Shown: positions 17,646 to 26,590 of the stretch, one piece after another
Layout: every line of letters starts with the position of its first letter
Position numbering within the stretch: the first letter of the stretch is position 1
Assembly: GCF_031195445.1 (NCBI RefSeq)
Contig: NZ_CP133480.1
Span: 2,720,501-2,784,500 of the forward strand
Direction of reading: 5' to 3'
From: Acuticoccus sp. MNP-M23
GTDB lineage: Bacteria > Pseudomonadota > Alphaproteobacteria > Rhizobiales > Amorphaceae
Length of the DNA stretch: 64,000 bases
Notes under the pieces: generated by a model
Told to the model about the DNA's origin: nothing
Databases searched by the model: none
What the model saw: only the letters and a program-made list of their open reading frames with translations
Made by a program: the position numbers and the translations under genes

Positions 17646-18923
17646 CTAGCGGGGGTTGAGCAGCGAGGGCAGCCAGCTGGAAAATTCCGGGACGAGGCAG
17701 AGAAGCGCGACCGCGCAAAGCTCGGCAATCAGGAACGGCATCAGCGCGCGCAGGAGCGGCAGCATCCGCACGTTGCCAACGCGCATGACGACGTAAAGGA
17801 CGACGCCGACCGGCGGCGTGATGAGGCCGATGGCAAGGGTCAGCATCACCACCATCGCCGCCTGCAAGGGGTCGATGCCGAGTTCGTAGACGGCCGGCAT
17901 CAGGAGCGGCACAAAGATGAGGATCGCCGCGCCAATATCGAGGAAGGTGCCGAGGATCAGCATCAAAAGCGCGATGGCGAAGAGGAACAGCGTCGGCTGC
18001 GCTTCGAACATGGAGGCCGCCGCGCTCACCCAAGACGAGATGCCGAGGAGGTTGAGCGCGTAGGACAGAATGGTGGCCGCCGCCACCAGCAGGTAGATGG
18101 TGGCCGACACCCGTGCCGCCTTGAGGAAGGCGCGCCACAGCCCCTTCATGTCCAGCGCGCGGAAGACGACGACAGCGAGGAACGTGGCGTAGGCAACCGC
18201 GATGCCCCCGCCTTCGGTGGCGGTGTAGGCGCCCACCACCATTCCGCCGACGATGACGATCGGCAGCGTCATCACCGCCGCGCCTTCGAACACCATGCGC
18301 CACACGCCGTCCGACATGTCGATCCTGCGCGGCTTGGGGAGCTTGCCGCGGATTGCGCCGATGGCGACCACCGCCGCGCACGCCCCGCCCAGGAGCAGGC
18401 CGGGAAACACCCCGGCGAGGAACAGGTCGATCACCGACAGTCCGCTGACCGCCGCCATCAAGATGGCAAGGCCGGAGGGCGGGATGATCGGGCCGATGAT
18501 GGAGGAGGCGACGGTGAGCGCCGCCGCATAGTCCTTGCGGTAGCCCTCCTTCGGCATCTCCTCGATGAACACGCGGCCGAGCGCGGCGGAGTCGGCCACG
18601 GCCGACCCAGAAATGCCGGCGAACATGACCGACGCGCCGATGTTGGCAAACGCGGTGCCGCCGCGCAGCCAGCTCGTCGCGGTGGACGCGATGGAGATCA
18701 GCCGCGCGGTGATCCCGCCCTGGCTCATGATTTCGGCGGCCAGAATATAAAACGGGACCGCAAGGAAGATGAACGAATCGACCCCGGTGAACAGCCGCGT
18801 GACGACGACGCCCATGGGGATGCCGAAGAGCCAGACGCCCAGCATTCCCGCAAGGCCGAGCGCGAATGCCACCGGCACACCGATGAGGAGGAGGCTGAGC
18901 CCCGCAATGGCGACCTGGATCAT
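17646..18923 (-). CDS. TRAP transporter large permease (DctM family)
   Basis: A 425-residue protein with about 12 membrane segments. DctM hallmarks include FLAVPFYILAAEIMSQGG, the FAGISGSAVADSAALG loop and the IIPPSGLAIL segment. DctM subunits carry solute across the inner membrane with sodium or proton symport. The gene overlaps the small-permease gene by 4 bases and is followed by a galactonate-dehydratase-like enzyme, suggesting a sugar-acid substrate. Confidence 0.92.
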   Translation of the reverse strand: MIQVAIAGLSLLLIGVPVAFALGLAGMLGVWLFGIPMGVVVTRLFTGVDSFIFLAVPFYILAAEIMSQGGITARLISIASTATSWLRGGTAFANIGASVMFAGISGSAVADSAALGRVFIEEMPKEGYRKDYAAALTVASSIIGPIIPPSGLAILMAAVSGLSVIDLFLAGVFPGLLLGGACAAVVAIGAIRGKLPKPRRIDMSDGVWRMVFEGAAVMTLPIVIVGGMVVGAYTATEGGGIAVAYATFLAVVVFRALDMKGLWRAFLKAARVSATIYLLVAAATILSYALNLLGISSWVSAAASMFEAQPTLFLFAIALLMLILGTFLDIGAAILIFVPLLMPAVYELGIDPLQAAMVVMLTLAIGLITPPVGVVLYVVMRVGNVRMLPLLRALMPFLIAELCAVALLCLVPEFSSWLPSLLNPR

Positions 18924-19453
18924 TTCACGCTCCGCGGGGCATTCACGAGGTCGGTCTCGGCATCGGGGCTGTCGTCGGTGTCGGGCTCGAAGCCGGCGAA
19001 CCAGGTGAGCGCGATCTGCACGATCATCAGCGCCGCGCCGACCGGCAGCGCCATGTACGGCACGATCATCGGGATGCGCGATGCGGGCGCCACCTGCGCC
19101 GCGTTGCGCAGCGCAAGCGGCCAGCCGTACCAGACGATGACACCGCAGAAGATTGCAGCGACCGAGTAGAGGCCCGAGCGGACGAAGCGCGCATGCTCCG
19201 GCTTCACGAGGCTTTCCAGCGCCTCAACGCCCATGTGCTCGACGCGGAAGATGCAGGCGACCGAGCCCATCATCATCAGCCAGATCATGCCGTAGCGCAT
19301 GGTCTCTTCGGTCCAGCTGAAGCCGGTGTTGAAGAAATAGCGGCCGCCCACCTGCGTGAGGTTCAGGACCGTGACGACGATCATCAGGATCGCAGCGATG
19401 GTCTCCGTCGTGCGGGCAAGCAGTCTGGACAGGAAAAGAGCGCGTTCACGCAT
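18920..19453 (-). CDS. TRAP transporter small permease (DctQ family)
   Basis: A 177-residue four-helix membrane protein. The DctQ signature is visible in QVGGRYFFNTGFSWTEETMR and in the GSVACIFRVEHMGVEAL region. The ATG at 19453 has a GCGAGGA Shine-Dalgarno sequence 5-8 bases upstream, so it is preferred to a GTG at 19468. It pairs with the DctM gene with which it overlaps. Confidence 0.9.
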   Translation of the reverse strand: MRERALFLSRLLARTTETIAAILMIVVTVLNLTQVGGRYFFNTGFSWTEETMRYGMIWLMMMGSVACIFRVEHMGVEALESLVKPEHARFVRSGLYSVAAIFCGVIVWYGWPLALRNAAQVAPASRIPMIVPYMALPVGAALMIVQIALTWFAGFEPDTDDSPDAETDLVNAPRSVK

Positions 19454-19564
19454 GGGGGTCCTCGCCACTCATCGGCTCCGGCCGCCTTTACGGGGCGGCT
19501 CCGGCGGTGCGGCATCGGGGAGGGGGAGGCCGACGCCTCTTGTCGAGGCGCCGGCTGAACGGGC

Positions 19565-20599
19565 TTATTTGCTGGCGGTGCCGTAGAGTTCGGCCTTGGC
19601 CGCGTCGACGGCGGACAACAGCTCGCCGACCACCTCTTCGCCGACATTTTCCTCGATGAACTTGGTCACCGGGGCCTGCGTCAGCTCCTTGAAGGCGGCC
19701 TTCTCGTCGGGGGTGGAGACGTGGATCTCCATGCCGAGTTCATCGGCAAGCTTCTCGGAGAAGCGCCAGTCGCCCTCGGTCTTCTGCAGGTTCTCGGTCC
19801 ATGCCATCAGCTGCGCGGCATCGACGATGATCTGCTGCTCGCCGGGTTCCAGCGCCTCGAACCACTCGTTGTTGGCGATGATGACGTGCAGGCCGAAGAC
19901 GTGCTCGTTGAGGGTGTAGTACTTCTGCACTTCGCCAAGGCCGCCGCCATAGACCACCGCGGGCGGGTTCTCTTGGCCGTCGACCACGCCCTGGCGCAGC
20001 GAGAGCAACACCTCGGCGCCCGAGATCGGCGTTGCCGTGGCGCCCAGCGAGTTGACCAGCTCCATGAAGACGGGGCTCTCCATGGTGCGGATCTTGAGGC
20101 CGGAAATGTCACCCGGATTGACGATCGGCCGCACGTTGTTGGTGAACGAGCGGAAGCCGTTCTGCGAGAAGGCCAGCGCGCGGATGCCGGTCTGTTCCAG
20201 AATGTCGGCCTGCATCTCGCGGGCAAACTCGCCGTTGATGACCTTCCAGGCGACGGGGGCGGACTCGAACAGGTACGGGATCGACCACACCTGCATCTTG
20301 GGATAATAGCCCGCCATCGCGCCGTCGGCGGGGAAGGAGAGTTCGAGGCTGCCCTGCTGGACCTGCTCGATCATCTCGCGCTCGCCGCCGAGCTGGTTGT
20401 TGGGGAACAGGCGCACGGTCATGTCGCCGTTGCTCTTGAACTCGACGTATTCCTTGAAGCGGACGAGTGCGTTGTATTCGGGGAAGTCGCCTTCGGGGAT
20501 GCCGATGCCGAACTTGATATCCGTGGCTTGCGCGGTGCCGGCGGCAAGGCCGAGGGCGCCTGCGAGCGCAACGCCGGTCAGACATTTGGTGAGATTCAT
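19565..20599 (-). CDS. TRAP transporter substrate-binding protein (DctP family)
   Basis: A 344-residue periplasmic protein. A signal peptide ends at AAGTAQA before TDIKFGIG. The DctP ligand region is RTMESPVFMELVNSLGATAT, where the arginine normally pairs with the carboxylate of the ligand, followed by LRQGVVDGQENPP. The start at 20599 has a strong GAGGAGGAAAC ribosome site; the open frame to 20653 lacks this. It heads the operon DctP-DctQ-DctM-dehydratase, divergent from a GntR regulator. Confidence 0.92.
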   Translation of the reverse strand: MNLTKCLTGVALAGALGLAAGTAQATDIKFGIGIPEGDFPEYNALVRFKEYVEFKSNGDMTVRLFPNNQLGGEREMIEQVQQGSLELSFPADGAMAGYYPKMQVWSIPYLFESAPVAWKVINGEFAREMQADILEQTGIRALAFSQNGFRSFTNNVRPIVNPGDISGLKIRTMESPVFMELVNSLGATATPISGAEVLLSLRQGVVDGQENPPAVVYGGGLGEVQKYYTLNEHVFGLHVIIANNEWFEALEPGEQQIIVDAAQLMAWTENLQKTEGDWRFSEKLADELGMEIHVSTPDEKAAFKELTQAPVTKFIEENVGEEVVGELLSAVDAAKAELYGTASK

Positions 20600-20671
20600 G
20601 TTTCCTCCTCGTCGTCCGTTGGGCCTGGCACTGGTCGTTCCGGCCCCGGACAATCTGTTGTGCGTGATCGC

Positions 20672-20690
20672 CTCTAGGTATGATCTAGAG
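20672..20690. promoter_or_regulatory. Candidate FadR/GntR-type operator
   Basis: CTCTAG (20672-20677) and CTAGAG (20685-20690) form perfect arms around GTATGAT, so that the core reads GGTATGATC, close to the GGTnnnACC-like sites of the FadR subfamily. It lies between the TRAP operon (start 20599) and the divergent GntR gene (start 20734), where it could regulate both. Confidence 0.6.
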
Positions 20691-20733
20691 TGTGCGACAG
20701 TTGGCTCGCTGTAAAGGCCGGAGGCGCTGATTC

Positions 20734-21504
20734 TTGGACGCTAAGCCACAATCCGACGTGCCGGCGCACACCCGCCTCACGATTCCGCTTGAGTTCGCGT
20801 CGCCGCTTCCAACCGGCGCCGCCAAAAAGGCTGTGGACATTCTGGGGCGCCGGATCGTCAACGACGCCTATCCGCCGGACACCATCATGCCGACCGAGGC
20901 GGAGCTGGCGCAGTCGCTCGGGGTGAGCCGCGCCACGGTGCGCGATGCGGTCAAGGTGCTGTCCGGCAAGGGGCTGGTGCGCACGGCACGGCGCTACGGC
21001 ACGCGGGTGCGTGCGGTGGAGGAGTGGAGCCTTCTGGACAGTGATGTCGTCTCCTGGCACGCGCCGGACCATCCGCGCATCAAGCGGATGTTCGGCGAGA
21101 CGACCGAGCTTCGCACCATCATCGAGCCCGCCGCCGCGGCCCTTGCCGCAATCCGCGCAACAGCGGCGCAGATCGAGGTCATTTCCGAGGCCGCGCAGGC
21201 CATGGACCCCGGCCAGGGCGACGTTCAGACGCTGTTTTCGGCCGATTGCCGCTTTCACGTCACGCTGCTCGACGCGACCCACAACGACGTGATGCGCCAG
21301 CTGGCACAGATCATCGTGACAATGCTGCGCATCTCCTACGAGTTCGGGGTGCTGCAGATCGACGACAAGGGCGTCAGCCGCGAGGGGCACATTGCAGTGG
21401 CAAACGCCATCGAAGCGCGCGATCCGGCGGGCGCAGAGGCCGCCATGACGAAGATGCTCGACCAGAATCGCCGGATCGCCAGCGGCGCCTGGGCGAAACG
21501 CTGA
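20734..21504 (+). CDS. GntR family regulator (FadR subfamily)
   Basis: A 256-residue protein starting at a TTG after a GGAGG. The winged helix lies at about residues 30-95 (MPTEAELAQSLGVSRATVRD and VLSGKGLVRTARRYGTRV), followed by an FCD ligand domain with EPAAAALAA and a histidine set including ADCRFHVTLLDATHND and GHIAVANAIEARD. FCD regulators sense organic or sugar acids. The position, divergent from the TRAP/dehydratase operon across a palindromic site, points to local control of that operon. Confidence 0.88.
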   Translation: MDAKPQSDVPAHTRLTIPLEFASPLPTGAAKKAVDILGRRIVNDAYPPDTIMPTEAELAQSLGVSRATVRDAVKVLSGKGLVRTARRYGTRVRAVEEWSLLDSDVVSWHAPDHPRIKRMFGETTELRTIIEPAAAALAAIRATAAQIEVISEAAQAMDPGQGDVQTLFSADCRFHVTLLDATHNDVMRQLAQIIVTMLRISYEFGVLQIDDKGVSREGHIAVANAIEARDPAGAEAAMTKMLDQNRRIASGAWAKR

Positions 21505-21787
21505 ACCGCGGCTGAGACCGGGCCGCAGGCGCCCGATAAACACACTCAAGAAGACCGGGGCAGGGCGCGAAACAGCGCCGGCGTGCTGGCGCGCCGTGCC
21601 GCGTGGTCAGGTTACGCCGCGCACCCCGCGAAGCCTTCACCCTGAACTGCCTGCCGCAATTCATTCCGGACAAAAATCTTCCCTTCTGCAGTGCCGGGTC
21701 TTCCCGTGCGTCGCCGGGCGTGATTAAGATTGCAGAACAACTAGAATTTCAGTTGGGTCGCATACCCGACTGTTGGGGAGAAAAATC

Positions 21788-22768
21788 ATGCGTATTCATG
21801 CCAAGATTCTCGGCGCGGCTCTGGCCGTGGCGGCTGTGAGCGGCCTTGCCGGTCCGGTTTCGGCCGATACCACGCTGCGCCTCGGCACCGTGCTGGCGCC
21901 GAACGATCCGATGGGGCAGGGCCTCGAAAAGTTCGCCAAGGACGTGGAAGAGGCGACCGGCGGCGACGTGAAAGTCGAGATCTTCCACAACTCGCAGCTC
22001 GGCGACACGACCGAGATGCTCGATCAGGCCCGCGCCGGCGCCAATGTCGGCACCGTGACCGACGTTGCCCGCCTGTCCGACTTCGTGCCGCAGCTTGCCA
22101 TCATGTCCGCCCCGTTCCTGTTCGACACCTACGAGGACGCCGACAAGTTCGCCGGCTCCGACGAATATCTCGCGTGGGGCGACGAGCTCGCCGAAAAGGC
22201 CGGCATCGTGATGCTGGCCTCCAACTGGTACCAGGGCGCCCGCCACGCGCTGACGCAGAAGTCGATCACCGCGCCGGCCGATCTTGACGGCGTGCGCATG
22301 CGCACAATCGGTGCGCCGGTGTGGATCGAAACCATCCGCGCCATGGGTGCCGAGCCGACCCCGATGCCCTGGGGCGAGGTCTATTCCGCGCTGCAGCTCG
22401 GCACGCTCGACGCCGCCGAAGCCCAGCCCACGGCAATCTGGGGCGCCAAGCTCTACGAGGTGATCGAGAACGTCACCAAGACCGGGCACATCCAGCTCGT
22501 CACGGCGCTGGTCATCGGCGCCGACACCTGGAACGAGATTTCGCCCGAGAACCAGAAGATCGTCCGTGATCTTGCCGTCGAGGACGGGCGTTTCGCCTCA
22601 GGCCTCACCATCGAACTTGGCGAGAAGGCGCTGACGGACGTTGCCGCTTCCGGCGTGACGATCTCCGAGGTTGACCTTGCCCCGTTCAAGGAAGCGGTCG
22701 CCCCGGTCTACGAAGAACTCGGCCTCACCAAGGAAAAGGCGATCGTCGAGAAGATCCTCGGCCAGTAA
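21788..22768 (+). CDS. TRAP transporter substrate-binding protein (DctP family)
   Basis: A 326-residue periplasmic protein with a signal peptide ending at GPVSA before DTTLRLG. The ligand region is RMRTIGAPVWIETIRAMGAEP with the conserved arginine, and PWGEVYSALQLGTLDAAEAQP follows. The ATG at 21788 comes after GGGGAG; a TTG at 21773 in the same frame is less likely. It is a separate TRAP system from the one to the left and is transcribed rightward with its own permeases. The 283-base gap 21505-21787 should hold its promoter. Confidence 0.92.
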   Translation: MRIHAKILGAALAVAAVSGLAGPVSADTTLRLGTVLAPNDPMGQGLEKFAKDVEEATGGDVKVEIFHNSQLGDTTEMLDQARAGANVGTVTDVARLSDFVPQLAIMSAPFLFDTYEDADKFAGSDEYLAWGDELAEKAGIVMLASNWYQGARHALTQKSITAPADLDGVRMRTIGAPVWIETIRAMGAEPTPMPWGEVYSALQLGTLDAAEAQPTAIWGAKLYEVIENVTKTGHIQLVTALVIGADTWNEISPENQKIVRDLAVEDGRFASGLTIELGEKALTDVAASGVTISEVDLAPFKEAVAPVYEELGLTKEKAIVEKILGQ

Positions 22769-22937
22769 GGCGCCGATAGGCGGGGCATCCGCCTCCGGCG
22801 CGCTGCCGCGCACGGAAGGCCTGCCGCCAAGATCTAGACGCGCCCACAGACAGGGCGCGTCTGCCCGCCCGTTCCGCCGTCCGTCCCGGCGGACCCCGTG
22901 CCCGGCCGCCGCGCGGCGGCGCATTCCGAGATCCTTC

Positions 22938-23390
22938 ATGTATCGCCACATCGAAACGGCATGTGCCGCCGTGCTTCTCGTTGCGATTGTCGTTCTGGTG
23001 GGCGTCGCCTCCGTGGCGCGTTCGGCCGGGTCGCCGATCATCTGGTCCGTCGAGATGGCCCAGCTCATGTTCGTGTGGCTGGTCTTCCTCGCCGCCGACA
23101 TCGCCTTGCAGGAGGGCCGCCATTTCGGCCTCTCGCTGATCCTCGACAACCTCTCCGCCCCGGCGCGGCGGATTGCCGACATCGTCAACATCCTCATCAT
23201 GATGGCGCTTCTGGCGTTCCTGCTGCCCTATGCGTGGAAGAACGTCGTGCTCATGCATCCGCGGCTCGACGGGGCGCTGCGCATCCACTCCTCCTATATT
23301 CACGGCTCGCTGCTGGTCGGCTTCATCCTGTTCGAGCGCACGCTCCTGATGCAGCTCATCGCACGCATCCGCCAGAAGGACGCGGCCTGA
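22938..23390 (+). CDS. TRAP transporter small permease (DctQ family)
   Basis: A 150-residue membrane protein with four hydrophobic segments; the DctQ region SPIIWSVEMAQLMFVWLVFL and the charged QEGRHFGL motif are present. The ATG at 22938 is chosen because the frame upstream overlaps the 169-base spacer after the binding-protein gene. Its stop overlaps the start of the DctM gene (TGATG), indicating translational coupling. Confidence 0.88.
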   Translation: MYRHIETACAAVLLVAIVVLVGVASVARSAGSPIIWSVEMAQLMFVWLVFLAADIALQEGRHFGLSLILDNLSAPARRIADIVNILIMMALLAFLLPYAWKNVVLMHPRLDGALRIHSSYIHGSLLVGFILFERTLLMQLIARIRQKDAA

Positions 23391-24670
23391 TGCTCCTCAC
23401 CATTGCCGCGCTCTTTGCGCTGTTCCTCGTCATCGGGCTGCCGGTCGCCTTCGCGCTGATGCTGGCCGCAATCCCCGTCTTCATCGCCACCGGCACCATG
23501 CCGCCCACCGTGGCGTTGCAAAAGATGGTGACGGCAACGCAGAGCTTTCCGCTGCTGGCCGTGCCCTTCTTCATCCTCGCCGGCAACCTGATGAATGCGA
23601 CCGGCATCACCGACCGTCTCGTCACCTTCGCGCGCCTTCTGACCGGGTGGATGGCGGGCGGCCTCGCTCAGGTCTCCGTCGTCCTCTCCTTCATGATGGG
23701 CGGCATTTCCGGCTCCGCCGTCGCCGATGCCTCCATGGAGGCGCGCGTGCTCGGCCCTTCGATGCTGGCGCAGGGCTATTCGAAAGGCTCGACCGCCGCG
23801 ATCATCGCGTTCGGCTCCATCATCACCGCGACGATTCCGCCGTCCATCGGGTTGATCCTGTTCGGCTTCATCAACGAGGTGTCCATCGGCCGCCTGTTCC
23901 TGGCCGGCCTGCTGCCGGGCCTGGTCCTGACGCTGGTGCTGATGGCGACGGTGTTCTTCGTCTCCAAAGTGCGCGGCTATCAGCCGGACATTCCGCACGT
24001 GCCTACAGCGCGCGAGCTTGGCAAGAGCTTCGTCTCGTCCATCTGGGCGCTCGCCTTTCCGGTGATCCTCATCGTCGGCTTTCGCTTCGGCTTTTTCACC
24101 GCCACCGAGGCGGGGGTGTTCCTGGTCTTCTACGCGCTCTTCATCGGCACCGTTGTCTACCGCGAGCTTACGCTGGCCAAGCTCTACCAGGCGATCCGCG
24201 AGTCGGTCTCCGACCTTGGCATGATCATGCTCCTCATCATGATGGCGGCGGTGCTGGGCTATGCCGTCACCATCGAGCGGGCGCCGCAGGAGATCACCGA
24301 GTGGGTGACGGGGCTCACCGACGATCCGCGGATGATCCTCGTTCTCGTCGTCATCCTGCTGGTGGTGTCGGGAATGTTCCTGGAGGGGGCGGCGAACATC
24401 CTCCTTGTCACGCCAATCATCTTGCCGGTGCTGATCAATGCCGGTTACGACCCGGTGCACATGGGGATCCTGATCGTGCTCCTCATCAATTTCGGCGGGC
24501 TGACGCCGCCGGTGGGGGTCATCATGTTCACCGTGTGCGGCATCCTGAAGTGCAAGACGGGTGAATTCACCACCGCTTCGGCGCCATTCTTTCTGGCGAT
24601 GCTCATCTTCCTGATCATCCTTGCGGCGGTGCCCTGGCTGTCGCTCGCCCTGCCGCGTACGCTGATGTAG
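23390..24670 (+). CDS. TRAP transporter large permease (DctM family)
   Basis: A 426-residue protein with about 12 membrane segments and the DctM landmarks PLLAVPFFILAGNLMNATG, MMGGISGSAVADASM and TATIPPSIGLILFG. It completes the second TRAP system with the preceding DctP and DctQ. A GntR regulator gene follows 37 bases downstream on the same strand. No metabolic enzyme is attached to this operon, so the substrate is unknown. Confidence 0.92.
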   Translation: MLLTIAALFALFLVIGLPVAFALMLAAIPVFIATGTMPPTVALQKMVTATQSFPLLAVPFFILAGNLMNATGITDRLVTFARLLTGWMAGGLAQVSVVLSFMMGGISGSAVADASMEARVLGPSMLAQGYSKGSTAAIIAFGSIITATIPPSIGLILFGFINEVSIGRLFLAGLLPGLVLTLVLMATVFFVSKVRGYQPDIPHVPTARELGKSFVSSIWALAFPVILIVGFRFGFFTATEAGVFLVFYALFIGTVVYRELTLAKLYQAIRESVSDLGMIMLLIMMAAVLGYAVTIERAPQEITEWVTGLTDDPRMILVLVVILLVVSGMFLEGAANILLVTPIILPVLINAGYDPVHMGILIVLLINFGGLTPPVGVIMFTVCGILKCKTGEFTTASAPFFLAMLIFLIILAAVPWLSLALPRTLM

Positions 24671-24707
24671 CGATGGCAGGACCCCGTATCATCTGCGTGA
24701 TCCGGCA

Positions 24708-25394
24708 ATGAGCGCCGCGCTGCGCTCGGACGGCGCGCGCGCGTCCGCCGGCGTCTACGACGACGTGCGGCGGCGGATCATCATGATGGAGCTTCCGCCA
24801 GGCACCACGCTGGACCGCAGCGAGCTTGCCGAGCGCTACAAGGTGAGCCAGTCGCCGGTGCGCGAGGCGATGCGACGGCTGGAGCAGGACGGTCTCGTCC
24901 AGGCCTTCCCCCAGTCCCGCACCGTGGTCACGCGGATCGACGTATCGCGGATTGAGGAGGAGCATTTCCACCGCGTTGCCCTGGAATGTGAGGTAGTGCT
25001 GCGGCTGGCGGCGCGCGGCGGTGCGGCAAGCCTCGTCACGCCGAGCGGCCTTGTGCGCACGCAGGAGGCGCTGGTGGGCGATGTCGGGCAGATCGACCTG
25101 TTCCGCCAGCTCGACGATGCGTTTCACGAAAGCCTTTTCGGCGCGCTGGACCAGCTTGGTCTTTACCGCCACATCCGCTCCCGCGCCGGGCAGCTTGCCC
25201 GTGTGCGCACTCTCGACCTGCCGAGCGACGGGAAGATGCGCGCTGTCCTCAACGCGCATCTGGAGATTCTCGCAGCGCTTGAGGCCGGCGATGGCGAGGG
25301 CGCCAGACACGCCATGCGCCGCCACTTGTCCGGCACGGTGGAGCGCCTGCCAGCCCTTCGACTGGAGCATCCGGCCTTCTTCATCGGGGGCTGA
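24708..25394 (+). CDS. GntR family regulator with FCD domain
   Basis: A 228-residue protein. The winged helix is at about residues 15-80 (TTLDRSELAERYKVSQSPVR and EAMRRLEQDGLVQAFPQSRT), followed by a short FCD ligand-binding domain (FRQLDDAFHESLFGALDQLG and NAHLEILAALEAGDGEGAR). It directly follows the second TRAP operon on the same strand and probably regulates it. It differs from the GntR protein at 20734, which belongs to the FadR group with a longer C-terminal domain. Confidence 0.87.
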   Translation: MSAALRSDGARASAGVYDDVRRRIIMMELPPGTTLDRSELAERYKVSQSPVREAMRRLEQDGLVQAFPQSRTVVTRIDVSRIEEEHFHRVALECEVVLRLAARGGAASLVTPSGLVRTQEALVGDVGQIDLFRQLDDAFHESLFGALDQLGLYRHIRSRAGQLARVRTLDLPSDGKMRAVLNAHLEILAALEAGDGEGARHAMRRHLSGTVERLPALRLEHPAFFIGG

Positions 25395-25582
25395 GACCCC
25401 GCCGATCCTCGTCGCCGTCACGGGCGATTGAAGCGCAGGGCCTGATTTCAATCCACATCACCATCGCAAACGCCAAAGCGGGAGCCCGCGCGCGTGGTCG
25501 CCGACGGCCGGGGTCGCTTGGCGTTCACGCCGGCTCGCGGCGGCCTGCCGAACCGGGACACGAAAATGCCGATGAACACTTC

Positions 25583-25618
25583 TTGACATCCTGCCAAGAT
25601 GGAATAGCGTTCCATCTT
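25583..25618 (+). promoter_or_regulatory. Promoter with IclR-type operator for the NMT1/CoA cluster
   Basis: AAGATGGAA (25596-25604) and TTCCATCTT (25610-25618) are perfect 9-base arms around TAGCG. The TGGAA-n5-TTCCA core matches the operator shape of IclR-family regulators. A consensus TTGACA lies at 25583-25588, which puts the palindrome over the -10 region. The only IclR gene in the window is in the cluster that starts 64 bases downstream. Confidence 0.75.
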
Positions 25619-25681
25619 AGAACAAGAGGCGCTGGCTGTGACGGGTTCGTTGCATGACACGGCGCCGAGGGGAGTGAACAG

Positions 25682-26542
25682 ATGTCAGCCGACGCGTCAG
25701 CGGTGAAGCATGCGCAATCGCGCACGAAGGATCAGCCGGCGGTTCAGGTGACCGAGTTTCGGCGGTCTGCACCTGTCCGGTTCGTGCGCAGCGTCACCTG
25801 GAATGCTTTGCCGCCACTGACCTTCGCGGCACTGATCGGCTTCTGGTGGCTCTCGATCGAATTATTCGAGATCCCGCCCTACCTCCTGCCCACACCCGGC
25901 GCGGTGTTCGACCGGCTGATTTCGGATGCACCGCTTCTGTGGCGCAACACGCAGGTCACGCTGACGGAAATCATCTTCGGCTTCGCGCTCACCATTGTCG
26001 GCGCAATCCCGCTGGGGCTGTTCATCGCGCTCTCGCCGCTGGCCAGACAGATCGTCTATCCGCCGGTGATGCTGCTCCAGCTGGTGCCGAAGATTGCCGT
26101 GGCGCCGCTGTTCCTGGTGTGGCTCGGCTTCGGCATGGAATCGAAGATCGTCCTCACCATCCTGATGACCTTCTTCCCGCTTCTGATCGCCTCCATCAGC
26201 GCCTTCCAGATCCTGGATACGCGCTACCTCTACCTCACCAAATCGATGGGGGCGTCGACGCTGCAGACGTTCCGCTTTCTGCGCTTTCCCGCCGCCCTGC
26301 CGGTCATCTTTTCCGGCATCAAGGCCTCGGCGACCATTGCGGCGACGGCGGCCATCGTGGCCGAATTCGTCGGCGCAAACAAAGGGCTGGGCTACGTTCT
26401 CCTCAAGGGAACGAGCACGCTCGACCTCGACCTCACCTTTGCTGTCCTCGTCGTGCTGACGGTGATCGGGCTCGTGATCAACTATCTGGTCGAGTTCTCC
26501 GAGTGGCTGTTGACGCCGTGGCAGCGGGCCAGCCGGAGCTGA
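25682..26542 (+). CDS. ABC transporter permease (SsuC/ThiX-type)
   Basis: A 286-residue inner-membrane permease of the nitrate/sulfonate/NMT1 class with about six helices. The coupling-loop motif is seen at KSMGASTLQTFRFLRFPAAL (EAA-loop region). It is the first gene of the cluster, directly after the IclR-type operator, and is followed by a matching binding protein. The ATPase of the same importer lies two genes further on, after a MaoC-type hydratase. Confidence 0.9.
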   Translation: MSADASAVKHAQSRTKDQPAVQVTEFRRSAPVRFVRSVTWNALPPLTFAALIGFWWLSIELFEIPPYLLPTPGAVFDRLISDAPLLWRNTQVTLTEIIFGFALTIVGAIPLGLFIALSPLARQIVYPPVMLLQLVPKIAVAPLFLVWLGFGMESKIVLTILMTFFPLLIASISAFQILDTRYLYLTKSMGASTLQTFRFLRFPAALPVIFSGIKASATIAATAAIVAEFVGANKGLGYVLLKGTSTLDLDLTFAVLVVLTVIGLVINYLVEFSEWLLTPWQRASRS

Positions 26543-26590
26543 GGGCAAACCCTCACTCCGCACAAACATAACAACCGACAGGGAGATTCC

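Noticed and set aside
21739-21767. AACT-AATT-AGTT and GGGT-n5-ACCC symmetries upstream of the second TRAP operon as GntR operators
   Set aside because: The symmetry is short or imperfect and two different candidates overlap the same stretch; no support beyond position.
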